DNA of 64,000 nucleotides from NCBI GenBank assembly GCA_945885345.1, contig CAMCYP010000006.1, positions 1 through 64,000 on the forward strand. Reading direction: 5' to 3'. This DNA comes from Bordetella parapertussis (GTDB lineage: Bacteria > Pseudomonadota > Gammaproteobacteria > Burkholderiales > SG8-41). A program made the position numbers and the translations under genes. This document shows positions 34,719 to 42,494 of this stretch, in pieces. A model generated the notes under the pieces. That model had not been told where the DNA came from and ran no database searches. It saw only the letters and a program-made list of their open reading frames with translations. Position 1 is the first letter of the stretch. Each line of letters opens with the position of its first letter.

Positions 34719-35704
34719 TGAAGCGCATGCATGCCATGTGGATTGGTGCGCTGGCCGCGACGGTGGGCATTTGCGGCACGGCGCAGGCACAGAATATCGA
34801 TCTCAACCGCATTTTCAGCATTGGCCGTGATGCTGTTACCGCGGTGTCCGGCGTCAGCGAACCGGAAGAACTGAAAATCGGCCGTGAAGTCGCCGGCCGC
34901 ATGCTCGGTGCCGCCCCCCTGGTCAACGATGCCGCGCTGCAAAGTTACGTCAATCGCGTCGGGCGCTGGGTGGCGACGCAGAGCGAGCGCCCGGATCTGC
35001 CGTGGCGTTTCGCGGTGATCGATACTGCATCAATCAACGCTTTTGCCGCGCCCGGCGGTTATGTGCTGCTGACCCGCGGACTGTACGAGATTCTCGACAA
35101 TGAAGCCCAGCTCGCTGGTGTGCTGGCGCATGAAATCGCCCATATCGTACGCCGCCATCATGTGACCGTGATGCAGAAAAGCGCCGCCCTGTCGGCAGGC
35201 GCCCAGCTCGCGCAGCGCGACAACCGCTCGGCCCTGCTCAACAACATGATCGGCAACGGGGCGGAAGTGTTTGCGCGCGGTCTCGACAAGAGTGCGGAAC
35301 ATGAAGCCGATGCAATGGGCGTGGTGCTGGCAGCCCGTGCCGGTTACAACCCCTTCGGACTGGTCGATGTGCTGCACAAGCTGGAGGCGCGCAGTGCCGA
35401 CGACGGTTCGCTGGCGTTGTTATTCAAGACCCATCCGGCACCCGGCGACCGGCTGGAGCAATTGGGTGAGGTGCTGACGCCGCGCGTGGCGCAATTGCCA
35501 GTCGGGCGCGAACTGGACATCCGGCGCATCTCTGCCGGCGCCGGTCCGGTGCGAGCGTCGCAACCGCTGCCGGCGGAGGGCGCGCGTGGCCTGACCTCTC
35601 AGTCAAATGCGCAGCCCGGTGCTCAGCAGGAGCAACCCAAGGGCGGCGGGGCCGGCATCGGCATTGATCCGGCACAGTTGCTGCGCGGCCTGTTCGGCCG
35701 CTGA
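34715..35704 (+). CDS. Periplasmic M48 family metalloprotease
   Basis: A 329-residue secreted zinc protease: signal peptide (about 25 residues, GTAQA-Q), HEIAH at 139-143 and the third zinc ligand Glu195 in EHEADAMG. The layout matches BepA/LoiP-type outer-membrane quality proteases, but there is no long TPR tail; the C-terminus is a low-complexity Gly/Gln stretch. ATGA overlap ties it to the SH3 protein, which may guide it to substrate. Confidence 0.9.
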   Translation: MMKRMHAMWIGALAATVGICGTAQAQNIDLNRIFSIGRDAVTAVSGVSEPEELKIGREVAGRMLGAAPLVNDAALQSYVNRVGRWVATQSERPDLPWRFAVIDTASINAFAAPGGYVLLTRGLYEILDNEAQLAGVLAHEIAHIVRRHHVTVMQKSAALSAGAQLAQRDNRSALLNNMIGNGAEVFARGLDKSAEHEADAMGVVLAARAGYNPFGLVDVLHKLEARSADDGSLALLFKTHPAPGDRLEQLGEVLTPRVAQLPVGRELDIRRISAGAGPVRASQPLPAEGARGLTSQSNAQPGAQQEQPKGGGAGIGIDPAQLLRGLFGR

Positions 35705-35728
35705 CACCGTGGTTTAAACCGGCTGTTT

Positions 35729-36349
35729 TTAACCAGCCGTTTTCCCCAGTCGCGCGCGTGCCCTGGCCATTGCACGGTCCAGCGCCGCGCGTTTGCGCTT
35801 TTCGGCATCCGTGACGGTTGATGTGACGGTGCTGCTGTGGTGTCCGGCAGCGCGCACTGCCAGCCGCTGCTGGTGTCCCAGATAGCGTTCCCGCAAACGT
35901 CCGGATGCAGCGCGTTGCAATGTGTGATCGCGCGGCATGCCGGTAGTCACGATGTTGATGCAATCCACCGGACAGGGCGGCAGGCACAAGCCACAACCTG
36001 TGCATTCCGCAGCAATCACCGTGTGCATCAATTTTCGCGCGCCGACAATGGCGTCGACGGGGCAGGCGGGCAGGCACAAGGCGCAGCCGATGCAGGCGGA
36101 TTCATCGATGACGGCCGTTGCCGGTGCTGCGGCAACACCGTGTGCCGCGCTCAGTGGCAGTACGGGCATTTTCAGCAATACCGCCAGTTCGGCGATGACT
36201 TCATCACCACCCGGCGGGCACTGATTGATCGGCACTTTGCCGGCTGCGATGGCTTCGGCATAAGGCCGGCAGCCGGTGTAATCGCACTGGCCGCACTGGG
36301 TTTGCGGCAGCAGTGCGTCAATGGCATCAACACGGGCCGCGATCATCAT
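35729..36349 (-). CDS. rsxB: Electron transport complex subunit RsxB/RnfB
   Basis: A 206-residue ferredoxin-like protein. The N-terminal cluster motif is [16 protein letters not shown], followed by CPPGG; two classic 4Fe-4S motifs come after, [17 protein letters not shown] and [17 protein letters not shown]. The usual N-terminal membrane anchor of RnfB is absent; the chain starts almost at the first cluster. Other Rnf/Rsx subunits are not in the window. Stand-alone RsxB genes near nth are common in betaproteobacteria. It lies six bases behind pyrD and may share its transcript. Confidence 0.9.
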   Translation of the reverse strand: MMIAARVDAIDALLPQTQCGQCDYTGCRPYAEAIAAGKVPINQCPPGGDEVIAELAVLLKMPVLPLSAAHGVAAAPATAVIDESACIGCALCLPACPVDAIVGARKLMHTVIAAECTGCGLCLPPCPVDCINIVTTGMPRDHTLQRAASGRLRERYLGHQQRLAVRAAGHHSSTVTSTVTDAEKRKRAALDRAMARARARLGKTAG

Positions 36350-36355
36350 TTTTGA

Positions 36356-37378
36356 TCAGAGCGCCGGTTTGGCGCAGGCCTTGATGCAGGCACCGATCAG
36401 CGCCGGTCCCGCATAGACCAGGCCAGTGTAGAGCTGGATCAGGCTGGCGCCGGCCTGCATGCGCGCTGCGCCATCAGCGCCGGTCATGATGCCGCCGACA
36501 CCGATGACGGGCACAGCCCCGGCCAGCGCGGCAGCGAGCTGCGCGGTGACCGACTGTGCCTGCGCAGTCAGCGGCGCGCCACTGAGGCCGCCGGTTTCGG
36601 CGCCGTATGGCAATTGCGCGACTGTGTCGCGGGCAATGGTGGTGTTGGTGGCAATCACCGCGTCGATCTGATGCGTGACCAGCAGTCCGGCAATTGCCGA
36701 GATCTGGGAGGGGTCGAGATCGGGTGCGATTTTCAGAGCCAGCGGTACCCGCCGGCCGTGCTGGTCAGCGAGGCGTTCGCGTTCATTTTGCAATGCAGCC
36801 AGCAGCTGGCCGAGTTCATCTGTCTGCTGAAGTTGCCTGAGGTTTTTCGTGTTCGGCGAGGAAATGTTCACCGTGACATAGCTGGCGTGGTCATACACCT
36901 TGCGCAGGCAGATCAGGTAATCGTCGGCAGCGCGTTCAATGGGTGTGTCGAAATTTTTGCCGATATTGATGCCGAGTACGCCACGGAAACGCGCGCGTTG
37001 CACGTTGGCGACCAGCGCATCGACGCCGTGGTTGTTGAAACCCATGCGATTGATGACGGCGTGTGCGGCCGGAAGCCGGAACATGCGCGGCCTCGGGTTG
37101 CCCGGTTGCGGGCGTGGCGTGATGGTGCCGATTTCGAGAAAACCGAAACCGAGTGCTGCCAGCGCGTCGATGTAATCGCCGTTTTTGTCGAGCCCGGCGG
37201 CAAGTCCCACCGGATTCGGGAAAGAAATGCCCATCACCGTGCGCGGTGCTGCAGTCGCCCGAGGTGCGCAGGCGCCGATGATGCCGGTGCGCGCGGCGAG
37301 CTGCAGCGATTCCAGGGTCAGGTGATGCGCGGACTCGGCGTCCAGCGTGAACAGCAGGGGGCGGAGCAGGGTATACAT
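36356..37378 (-). CDS. pyrD: Dihydroorotate dehydrogenase (quinone), class 2
   Basis: Oxidises dihydroorotate to orotate in pyrimidine synthesis and passes electrons to quinone at the inner membrane. The 340-residue chain has an N-terminal membrane-associating helix pair ([19 protein letters not shown]), [30 protein letters not shown], and the FMN/orotate region with the catalytic Ser in [21 protein letters not shown] and [10 protein letters not shown] close the barrel. ATG 37378 gives the standard N-terminus; the extension to 37414 adds 12 unlikely residues. Confidence 0.96.
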   Translation of the reverse strand: MYTLLRPLLFTLDAESAHHLTLESLQLAARTGIIGACAPRATAAPRTVMGISFPNPVGLAAGLDKNGDYIDALAALGFGFLEIGTITPRPQPGNPRPRMFRLPAAHAVINRMGFNNHGVDALVANVQRARFRGVLGINIGKNFDTPIERAADDYLICLRKVYDHASYVTVNISSPNTKNLRQLQQTDELGQLLAALQNERERLADQHGRRVPLALKIAPDLDPSQISAIAGLLVTHQIDAVIATNTTIARDTVAQLPYGAETGGLSGAPLTAQAQSVTAQLAAALAGAVPVIGVGGIMTGADGAARMQAGASLIQLYTGLVYAGPALIGACIKACAKPAL

Positions 37379-37433
37379 GGGACGGTATTGTACCGGCCCA
37401 TCATGCAACGCCAATGCAGATAATATTATCGTT

Positions 37434-37449
37434 TAAAAACAATTACTTA
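37434..37449 (-). repeat. AT-rich element, copy C
   Basis: TAAGTAATTGTTTTTA on the minus strand, between the PAP2 gene end (whose stop codon it contains) and pyrD. It differs from the start of copy A (TAACTAATTGTTTTTA) at one base. Confidence 0.65.
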
Positions 37450-38214
37450 TATTCTCGTCGCGAGTGAGCTGCCGTCGCTGGAGCGGGGTGTGAACAACGC
37501 GGCGTAGAGGCCGACCATCACCAGCCAGCACACCAGCCCCGACCACAGCACATGTGACAGGAAATGCGCACCTTGTGCAATGCGAGCGATGCCCAGCAGT
37601 ACGCCGCCGAGGATGCCGGCCAGCAATGCGAAGCGGGCGAGCGCGTGGCGATGTTCATGGTGGAAGACGAAAAAAAACGCCATCAGCGCAAAACCGGTGG
37701 CTGCATGTCCGGCGGGAAAACACTGGCCGCGGGCGTGTACGATGCCGCGGAACTGGAACAAATGGGTATACGGTTCAAGCCCGCCGAATTCGACGAAATC
37801 CCAGGGGCAGGGGCGGTCGGTTACCAGCTTGAGCAGGCTGACAGTCAGTGGCGCCAGCGCCATGGCAAGTGCGAGGAACAGCAGCATGCCGCGCCACCGC
37901 GCCAGAGCCGGTATGACCCAGGTCAGCAGCAGCCCCGCAACGACCATGCAGGTGGCGAGGATCACCAGATACTTGGTCCAGTGATGCAATACCGTGTCGA
38001 AAAAAAAGGTGTTCCGCAACGGAAAGGCATGCGCCGCACTGTCATAAAACCAGTGGCTGATCATGAGGTCGATGCTGGTGTTTTCCATCGCGAGCAGCCC
38101 CGCCAGCAGTGCGAGCGGAATCAGCAGCCAGTGCCAGGGAATGGTTGCAGCGGCAACGTCGGCATCAACAGGTACGGTAGCGGCGGATGTGCGCCGGATT
38201 GCGTTATAAGCCAT
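37447..38214 (-). CDS. PAP2 family membrane phosphatase
   Basis: A 255-residue inner membrane protein with five or six helices and the PAP2 active-site pattern: KLVTDRPCPWD, CFPAGHAATGF and RIAQGAHFLSH. The CPWD variant of motif 1 and the AQGAHFLSH form of motif 3 are those of the branch that includes lipid A and undecaprenyl-diphosphate phosphatases, so an envelope lipid is the likely substrate. Three phased GTGTGAAG-type half-sites lie upstream (38275-38315), just behind a two-component system on the same strand, suggesting control by that regulator. Confidence 0.86.
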   Translation of the reverse strand: MAYNAIRRTSAATVPVDADVAAATIPWHWLLIPLALLAGLLAMENTSIDLMISHWFYDSAAHAFPLRNTFFFDTVLHHWTKYLVILATCMVVAGLLLTWVIPALARWRGMLLFLALAMALAPLTVSLLKLVTDRPCPWDFVEFGGLEPYTHLFQFRGIVHARGQCFPAGHAATGFALMAFFFVFHHEHRHALARFALLAGILGGVLLGIARIAQGAHFLSHVLWSGLVCWLVMVGLYAALFTPRSSDGSSLATRI

Positions 38215-38274
38215 TGTTTATTTATTGATTTCGGCGGCGTCTCAACGGGGGTGGCGGTTACTGTAGCTATTGCA

Positions 38275-38315
38275 CTGTGAAGGCCGCGTGCTGACGGTGT
38301 GAAGCCGGTGTGAAG
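38275..38315 (-). promoter_or_regulatory. Phased response-regulator-type repeats before the PAP2 gene
   Basis: CTGTGAAG at 38275-38282 and GTGTGAAG at 38297-38304 and 38308-38315 (plus-strand reading) are spaced 22 and 11 bases. The last two sit in identical ten-base blocks CGGTGTGAAG. The nearest site lies nine bases from a possible -10 (TACAGT, minus strand, 38260-38265), the geometry of PhoB/OmpR-family activation. Confidence 0.55.
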
Positions 38316-38345
38316 ACCACTGTGGCACCCGCCGTGGGCGCGTGC

Positions 38346-39602
38346 TCAGGCGAGCGTGAGCAGGAAGGCGGTGCCACCCTCGGGAGAGGTGGCAACTTCG
38401 ATGCGCCAGTGGCAGTGATCACAGGCGCGTTTGACGATGGCAAGGCCGAGGCCGAAGCCATCGCTGCTGGCGCCGCGGTAATACCGTTCGAACAACAGAG
38501 AGCGTTTTTCCGGGGGAACACCGGGGCCGGTATCGGAGATGGTCAGGATCGGTGTTGCCCACGCTACACGAATGCCGCCGGCCATGGTGTATTGCACGGC
38601 ATTGCGCAGCAGGTTGGCGAGCACCAGATTGAGCGCCTGCCGGTTCGCCGTTATTGTCGTATCGGCTGCGATGTCGTTACTGAAGTGCAATGCCTTGCGG
38701 CTGATTTCCGCAAGCCAGGGTTCGACTGCGGTGTTGACGCAGTCAGCGAGTCTGATGATTTCGCGCGCTGCCATCGGTTCGGCGCGCGCGAGGAAGAGCA
38801 GCAACTCAATCTGTCCAGTCATGCGTTCTGCAGCGGTGGCAATGGCCGTGATGCGGGTGCGTGCCTTGTCCTGCAGTCCGGGGTCGCCCACCAGCAGTTC
38901 GCAACTGGTGCGGATGGCGGTCAGCGGAGTACGCAGTTCATGGCTTGCGTTGCTGGTGAATTCCTGCTCGCGTTCCATCAACTCGCGGATGCGGGCTTCG
39001 TGCTGATCGAAGGCGTGGGCCAGTGCCGCAACTTCTGCATCTTGTCCCTGCTGCGCCAGTGGCGCGCGCGGCACACCGGGGTCGAGTGCCGCCACGCGGG
39101 CGGCCAGGCTGGTGATCTGGCGCGTCAGCAGGCCGGCGGTCCAGTAACCCAATGCCGCGGCCACCACCATGATGATAGCCAGCGCGAACAGCACCAGTCG
39201 CTGGAACTGCTGTTCGCGCAACTCGTGGGGGCCGGCATCGTAGGCGACGATGAACCGGATGCCGTCAACGATACGCACGGCGACATGCTGTTCCTCGACG
39301 TCGTGGCCGACTTCATACATGCCGGCCGGCAGTTTACGCAGCTTTTCTGGAACATTTGCCAGATCCTCCGGGCCACGGATCACGTAGTACTGCAGGTTGG
39401 GGCCGGAATCGCGGGCCAATGATGGAAATTCGCGGTAATGACGCACCAGAAAATCCATTTCCTCGCTGACAATCTGATCAACGAGGCCTTCCTCAAGATC
39501 TTCCGAGGCGGAGTTCAGCGTAATCGCCAATGCGGCGACCACCGCAATGCAGGCGATGGCGACAGTGGCGGCTACTCGTGTGCGCAGATCAAGGGTTTTC
39601 AA
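38346..39602 (-). CDS. Sensor histidine kinase (QseC/PmrB-like)
   Basis: A 418-residue membrane kinase: helix 1 at about 10-28, a periplasmic part of about 130 residues, helix 2 at about 162-180, HAMP, then the H box TSNASHELRTPLTAIRTSCE. The ATP domain has NLLRNAVQYT (N box), SDTGPGVP (G1) and GFGLGLAIVKRA (G2). The start overlaps the stop of the response regulator by four bases. Periplasmic-loop size fits sensors of metals or envelope signals; the stimulus is not readable. Confidence 0.93.
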   Translation of the reverse strand: MKTLDLRTRVAATVAIACIAVVAALAITLNSASEDLEEGLVDQIVSEEMDFLVRHYREFPSLARDSGPNLQYYVIRGPEDLANVPEKLRKLPAGMYEVGHDVEEQHVAVRIVDGIRFIVAYDAGPHELREQQFQRLVLFALAIIMVVAAALGYWTAGLLTRQITSLAARVAALDPGVPRAPLAQQGQDAEVAALAHAFDQHEARIRELMEREQEFTSNASHELRTPLTAIRTSCELLVGDPGLQDKARTRITAIATAAERMTGQIELLLFLARAEPMAAREIIRLADCVNTAVEPWLAEISRKALHFSNDIAADTTITANRQALNLVLANLLRNAVQYTMAGGIRVAWATPILTISDTGPGVPPEKRSLLFERYYRGASSDGFGLGLAIVKRACDHCHWRIEVATSPEGGTAFLLTLA

Positions 39603-40279
39603 CGACCTGTTTCCTGTATGCGATAGCCGACGCCGTGCAGCGTTTCGATGGGGTCACGGCCGCCAGCCGCGGTCAGCGCGCGGCGCAGCGTGCTCAGGTG
39701 GCTGCGCAGCGTGTCGCTGGTTTCCTGTGATTCGCCCCACACCATGCGTTCGATTTCATCGCGGCTGACTACGCGACCGGGGTCGCGCATCAGCAGTTCC
39801 AGGATACGCAGGCATTTGGGTGGCAGTTTTACGTCGTTGCCGTCGAAACGCACACTCATGGTTTTGGGATCCAGGATCAGCGAACCGGCCTCCAGCACCC
39901 GGGTAGTGACGCGGCCGCTGCTGCGCTTGTGCAGGGCGTTCAGGCGGGCTTCGACTTCCTTCAGTAAAAACGGTTTTACCAGATAGTCGTCGGCACCACG
40001 GGAAAAACCTTCCAGTTTGTCATTCAGCGTATCGCGCGCGGTCAGCATCAGGATCGGCGTTGCACAGTGTGCGTCGTCGCGCAGTTTGCGCGTCAGGGTC
40101 AGGCCGTCCATGCCGGGCAGGCCGAGGTCAAGCACGATCACATCGAAATCCTGCGTTACCGCGAGGTGCAGGCCGGTGATGCCGTCGGCGGCAGCGTCGA
40201 CATCGTGGCCGAGTGCGGCGAGGAAATCGTAGAGGTTCGCCGCGATGGTCGCGTCGTCTTCGATGATCAGGATGCGCAT
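39599..40279 (-). CDS. OmpR-family response regulator
   Basis: A 226-residue regulator: receiver domain (IIEDDATIAANL, phosphorylated Asp in DVIVLDLGLPGMDG, MLTARD, Lys in DYLVKPF) and a C-terminal winged helix (RILELLMRDPGRVVSRDEIER to LRSHLSTLRRALTAAGG, then IETLHGVGYRI). It is the first gene of the pair with the kinase. Likely targets include the PAP2 gene next in line, given the repeats at 38275-38315. A 30-base palindrome precedes it. Confidence 0.95.
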   Translation of the reverse strand: MRILIIEDDATIAANLYDFLAALGHDVDAAADGITGLHLAVTQDFDVIVLDLGLPGMDGLTLTRKLRDDAHCATPILMLTARDTLNDKLEGFSRGADDYLVKPFLLKEVEARLNALHKRSSGRVTTRVLEAGSLILDPKTMSVRFDGNDVKLPPKCLRILELLMRDPGRVVSRDEIERMVWGESQETSDTLRSHLSTLRRALTAAGGRDPIETLHGVGYRIQETGR

Positions 40280-40287
40280 GGGGAGCG

Positions 40288-40317
40288 GGGCTGGTGCCCG
40301 TTAACGGGCACTAGCCC
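40288..40317. other. Near-perfect 30-base palindrome between bpt and the response regulator gene
   Basis: GGGCTGGTGCCCGTT followed by AACGGGCACTAGCCC pairs at 14 of 15 positions. It contains the bpt stop codon and lies nine bases before the regulator ATG. There is no T tract, so it is an imperfect terminator, a processing site or an operator. Confidence 0.7.
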
Positions 40318-41036
40318 GCGAGCACTTGCCAGCGGCCATCGACCAGGCCCTCCATCGGCTGAAAATGGATTTTGTAGGCCATTTTCCGGCTCTGTGCGAT
40401 CCAGTAGCCGAGATAGAGGTAGGGCAGGTCGAGTTGCCGGCAGAGGTTGACCTGCCACAGGATGTTGTAGGTGCCGAAACTGGCGCCCGGAATTTCAGGG
40501 TCGAAAAATGTGTAGACCGACGACACGCCATCCTGCAACTGGTCGACGATGCTCACCATGCGCAGCGCGCCGTCTTCGCGAAACTCGACCAGCCGGGAAT
40601 CGACATTGCTCTGCAGCAGGAAGTGCCGGTATTGCTCGCGGCTGTCCTGATCCATGCCGCCGCCGGCGTGCCGGTGGGCCTGGTAACGCAGGTACAGCGC
40701 GTAATGTTCGGGATGATATTTGAGTTCCAGCGTCCGCGATTCGAGCGCGGCATGCCGTTTCCATGTACGGCGCTGGGTACGGTTGGCGCGGAAATCCTCG
40801 GTGACCAGACGCACCGGTACGCAGGCGCGGCAATGGTCGCAGTGCGGCCGGTAGGTAAATGCGCCGCTGCGGCGGAAACCGGCCCGCACCAGTTCGCTGT
40901 AAACGGGACCGTCGATCAGGTGGCTGGGAGTGGCGACCTGCGAGCGTGCCATGCGTTCCGGCAGATAACTGCAGGGATACGGTGCAGTCGCGTAGAACTG
41001 CAGTACCGAGAGCGGGAACTCGGAAAGATAGGTCAC
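40311..41036 (-). CDS. bpt: Aspartate/glutamate leucyltransferase
   Basis: Moves leucine from Leu-tRNA to N-terminal Asp or Glu of proteins and so marks them for ClpS/ClpAP degradation. The 241-residue chain has [20 protein letters not shown] near the start, the cysteine cluster in [15 protein letters not shown], and [21 protein letters not shown] and [10 protein letters not shown] at the end, as in bacterial Ate1-type enzymes. I use GTG 41036, which gives the usual short N-terminus; a TTG at 41081 would add 15 residues. It follows aat, the other leucyl/phenylalanyl transferase of the pathway. Confidence 0.92.
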   Translation of the reverse strand: MTYLSEFPLSVLQFYATAPYPCSYLPERMARSQVATPSHLIDGPVYSELVRAGFRRSGAFTYRPHCDHCRACVPVRLVTEDFRANRTQRRTWKRHAALESRTLELKYHPEHYALYLRYQAHRHAGGGMDQDSREQYRHFLLQSNVDSRLVEFREDGALRMVSIVDQLQDGVSSVYTFFDPEIPGASFGTYNILWQVNLCRQLDLPYLYLGYWIAQSRKMAYKIHFQPMEGLVDGRWQVLAG

Positions 41037-41082
41037 TGCTGCGTGCTCTTGTTCATCGAATCCTGTGTATCGATTCGTCAAT

Positions 41083-41784
41083 TCACCAGGTCACCGGTTC
41101 GCCGTCAAAACACCAGACGTCCGGAGTCTGGGGGTAGTTTACCAATTTCGCCAGATGCTGCGAAAAAACGCGGCGCGGAATCTCGCGCGCGCCAAAGCGG
41201 GCGAGGTGTGCAGTGTTCATCTGGCAGTCGATGATGCCGAATTGCCGGCTTTGCAGCCGGCGCACCAGGTGCGCCAGTGCGATTTTCGAAGCGTCGGCAA
41301 CCCGGGCGAACATCGATTCGCCGTAGAACGCGCGGCCCAGTGCGATGCCGTAGAGGCCGCCGGCCAGTTCGCCGCCGATCCAGGTTTCCACCGAATGGGC
41401 ATGGCCGAGGCGGTGCAGCTCGCAATACGCCGCGATCATGTCGGCTGTGATCCAGGTACCGGCAGCATCATCACGCGGTGCGGCACAGGCTCGCATCACG
41501 GCTTCAAACGCAGTATCGACACGGATCTCGTAATCACGCCGGCGCAGCCGTTTCAGCAGTGATCGTGGCATGCGGAACTCGGCGGGAAACAGCACCATGC
41601 GCGGGTCGGGACTCCACCACAATACCGGTTGCCCGGCGCTGTACCAGGGGAAAATCCCGCTGCGATAGGCGGCAAGCAGCCGTGCCACAGACAGATCCGC
41701 ACCTGCAGCAAGCAGGCCGTCGGGTTCCGTCAATGCCCGTTCCAGTGCAGGAAAAGGATCGCTGCTTTCCAGCCAGGGAATCAT
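41083..41784 (-). CDS. aat: Leucyl/phenylalanyl-tRNA--protein transferase
   Basis: Adds Leu or Phe to proteins with N-terminal Lys or Arg, creating N-degrons for ClpS. The 233-residue product is complete: [59 protein letters not shown], and [16 protein letters not shown]-like end (here [20 protein letters not shown]). It stands before bpt on the same strand, the normal pairing. Confidence 0.97.
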   Translation of the reverse strand: MIPWLESSDPFPALERALTEPDGLLAAGADLSVARLLAAYRSGIFPWYSAGQPVLWWSPDPRMVLFPAEFRMPRSLLKRLRRRDYEIRVDTAFEAVMRACAAPRDDAAGTWITADMIAAYCELHRLGHAHSVETWIGGELAGGLYGIALGRAFYGESMFARVADASKIALAHLVRRLQSRQFGIIDCQMNTAHLARFGAREIPRRVFSQHLAKLVNYPQTPDVWCFDGEPVTW

Positions 41785-41816
41785 GGCGCCATCTTACCCT
41801 GCCGTGCACAGGGTAT

Positions 41817-41830
41817 TTGACATGGGTCAA
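41817..41830. promoter_or_regulatory. FNR/ANR-type box before ompW
   Basis: TTGAC-ATGG-GTCAA, a perfect inverted repeat close to the TTGAT-N4-ATCAA consensus. A TAGCAT at 41853-41858 would be the -10; the box centre is then about 41 bases from the start point, the class II activator position. E. coli ompW is also FNR-controlled. Confidence 0.65.
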
Positions 41831-41890
41831 CACCAGCCGTTGCCTTTGCGCCTAGCATGAAACTGCACATTCAATGACAAGGAGAAGTTC

Positions 41891-42484
41891 ATGAAACGGC
41901 AGTTATGGGCGGCAGCACTATTGGTGGCTGGTCTTGCAGCAGGAACGGCGCATGCGGCGCAGGGGGATTGGCTGGGGCGCGCGCGGGTCATCAATATCAA
42001 TCCGGATGCGAGTTCTTCGGCGCTGAATCTGGATGTTGATACGCGGACGACGCTGGAGCTGGATTTCACCCGTTTTCTGACCAACAACCTGGCGCTGGAA
42101 CTGATACTGGCAACCCAAAAACATGAAGTGACAGCGGGTGGCGTTCCGGTCGGTACCGTCAAACATTTGCCACCGACCCTGATGCTGCAATATCACTTTG
42201 CGCCGGACAGCGGATTCAGGCCCTATGTCGGTGCCGGCATCAATTACACGCGGTTTTATGATGTCAATCTGGGCGGCGGCACACTGACCGTGGACAGCAG
42301 CAGTTGGGGCGGCGCCTTGCAGGCCGGCGTCGACATTCCGCTGAACAAGACTTTTTTCCTGAATCTGGACGTGAAAAAAATCTGGATTGATACCGATGTG
42401 AAAGTAGCAGCGACCGGTGTGACCGCGGCCAACCTGAAGATCAATCCGGTGATTTTCGGCATCGGTGTCGGGATGAAGTTCTGA
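41891..42484 (+). CDS. ompW: OmpW family outer membrane protein
   Basis: A 197-residue protein: signal peptide (residues 1-23, AHAA) and an eight-stranded barrel of the OmpW type, with [16 protein letters not shown] at the start, [38 protein letters not shown], and a C-terminal phenylalanine after GIGVGMKF. OmpW forms a narrow hydrophobic channel. The ATG has AAGGAGAAG upstream. An FNR-type box precedes it, and the cbb3 assembly gene ccoI follows after 10 bases. Confidence 0.95.
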   Translation: MKRQLWAAALLVAGLAAGTAHAAQGDWLGRARVININPDASSSALNLDVDTRTTLELDFTRFLTNNLALELILATQKHEVTAGGVPVGTVKHLPPTLMLQYHFAPDSGFRPYVGAGINYTRFYDVNLGGGTLTVDSSSWGGALQAGVDIPLNKTFFLNLDVKKIWIDTDVKVAATGVTAANLKINPVIFGIGVGMKF

Positions 42485-42494
42485 TGGACCTGCG

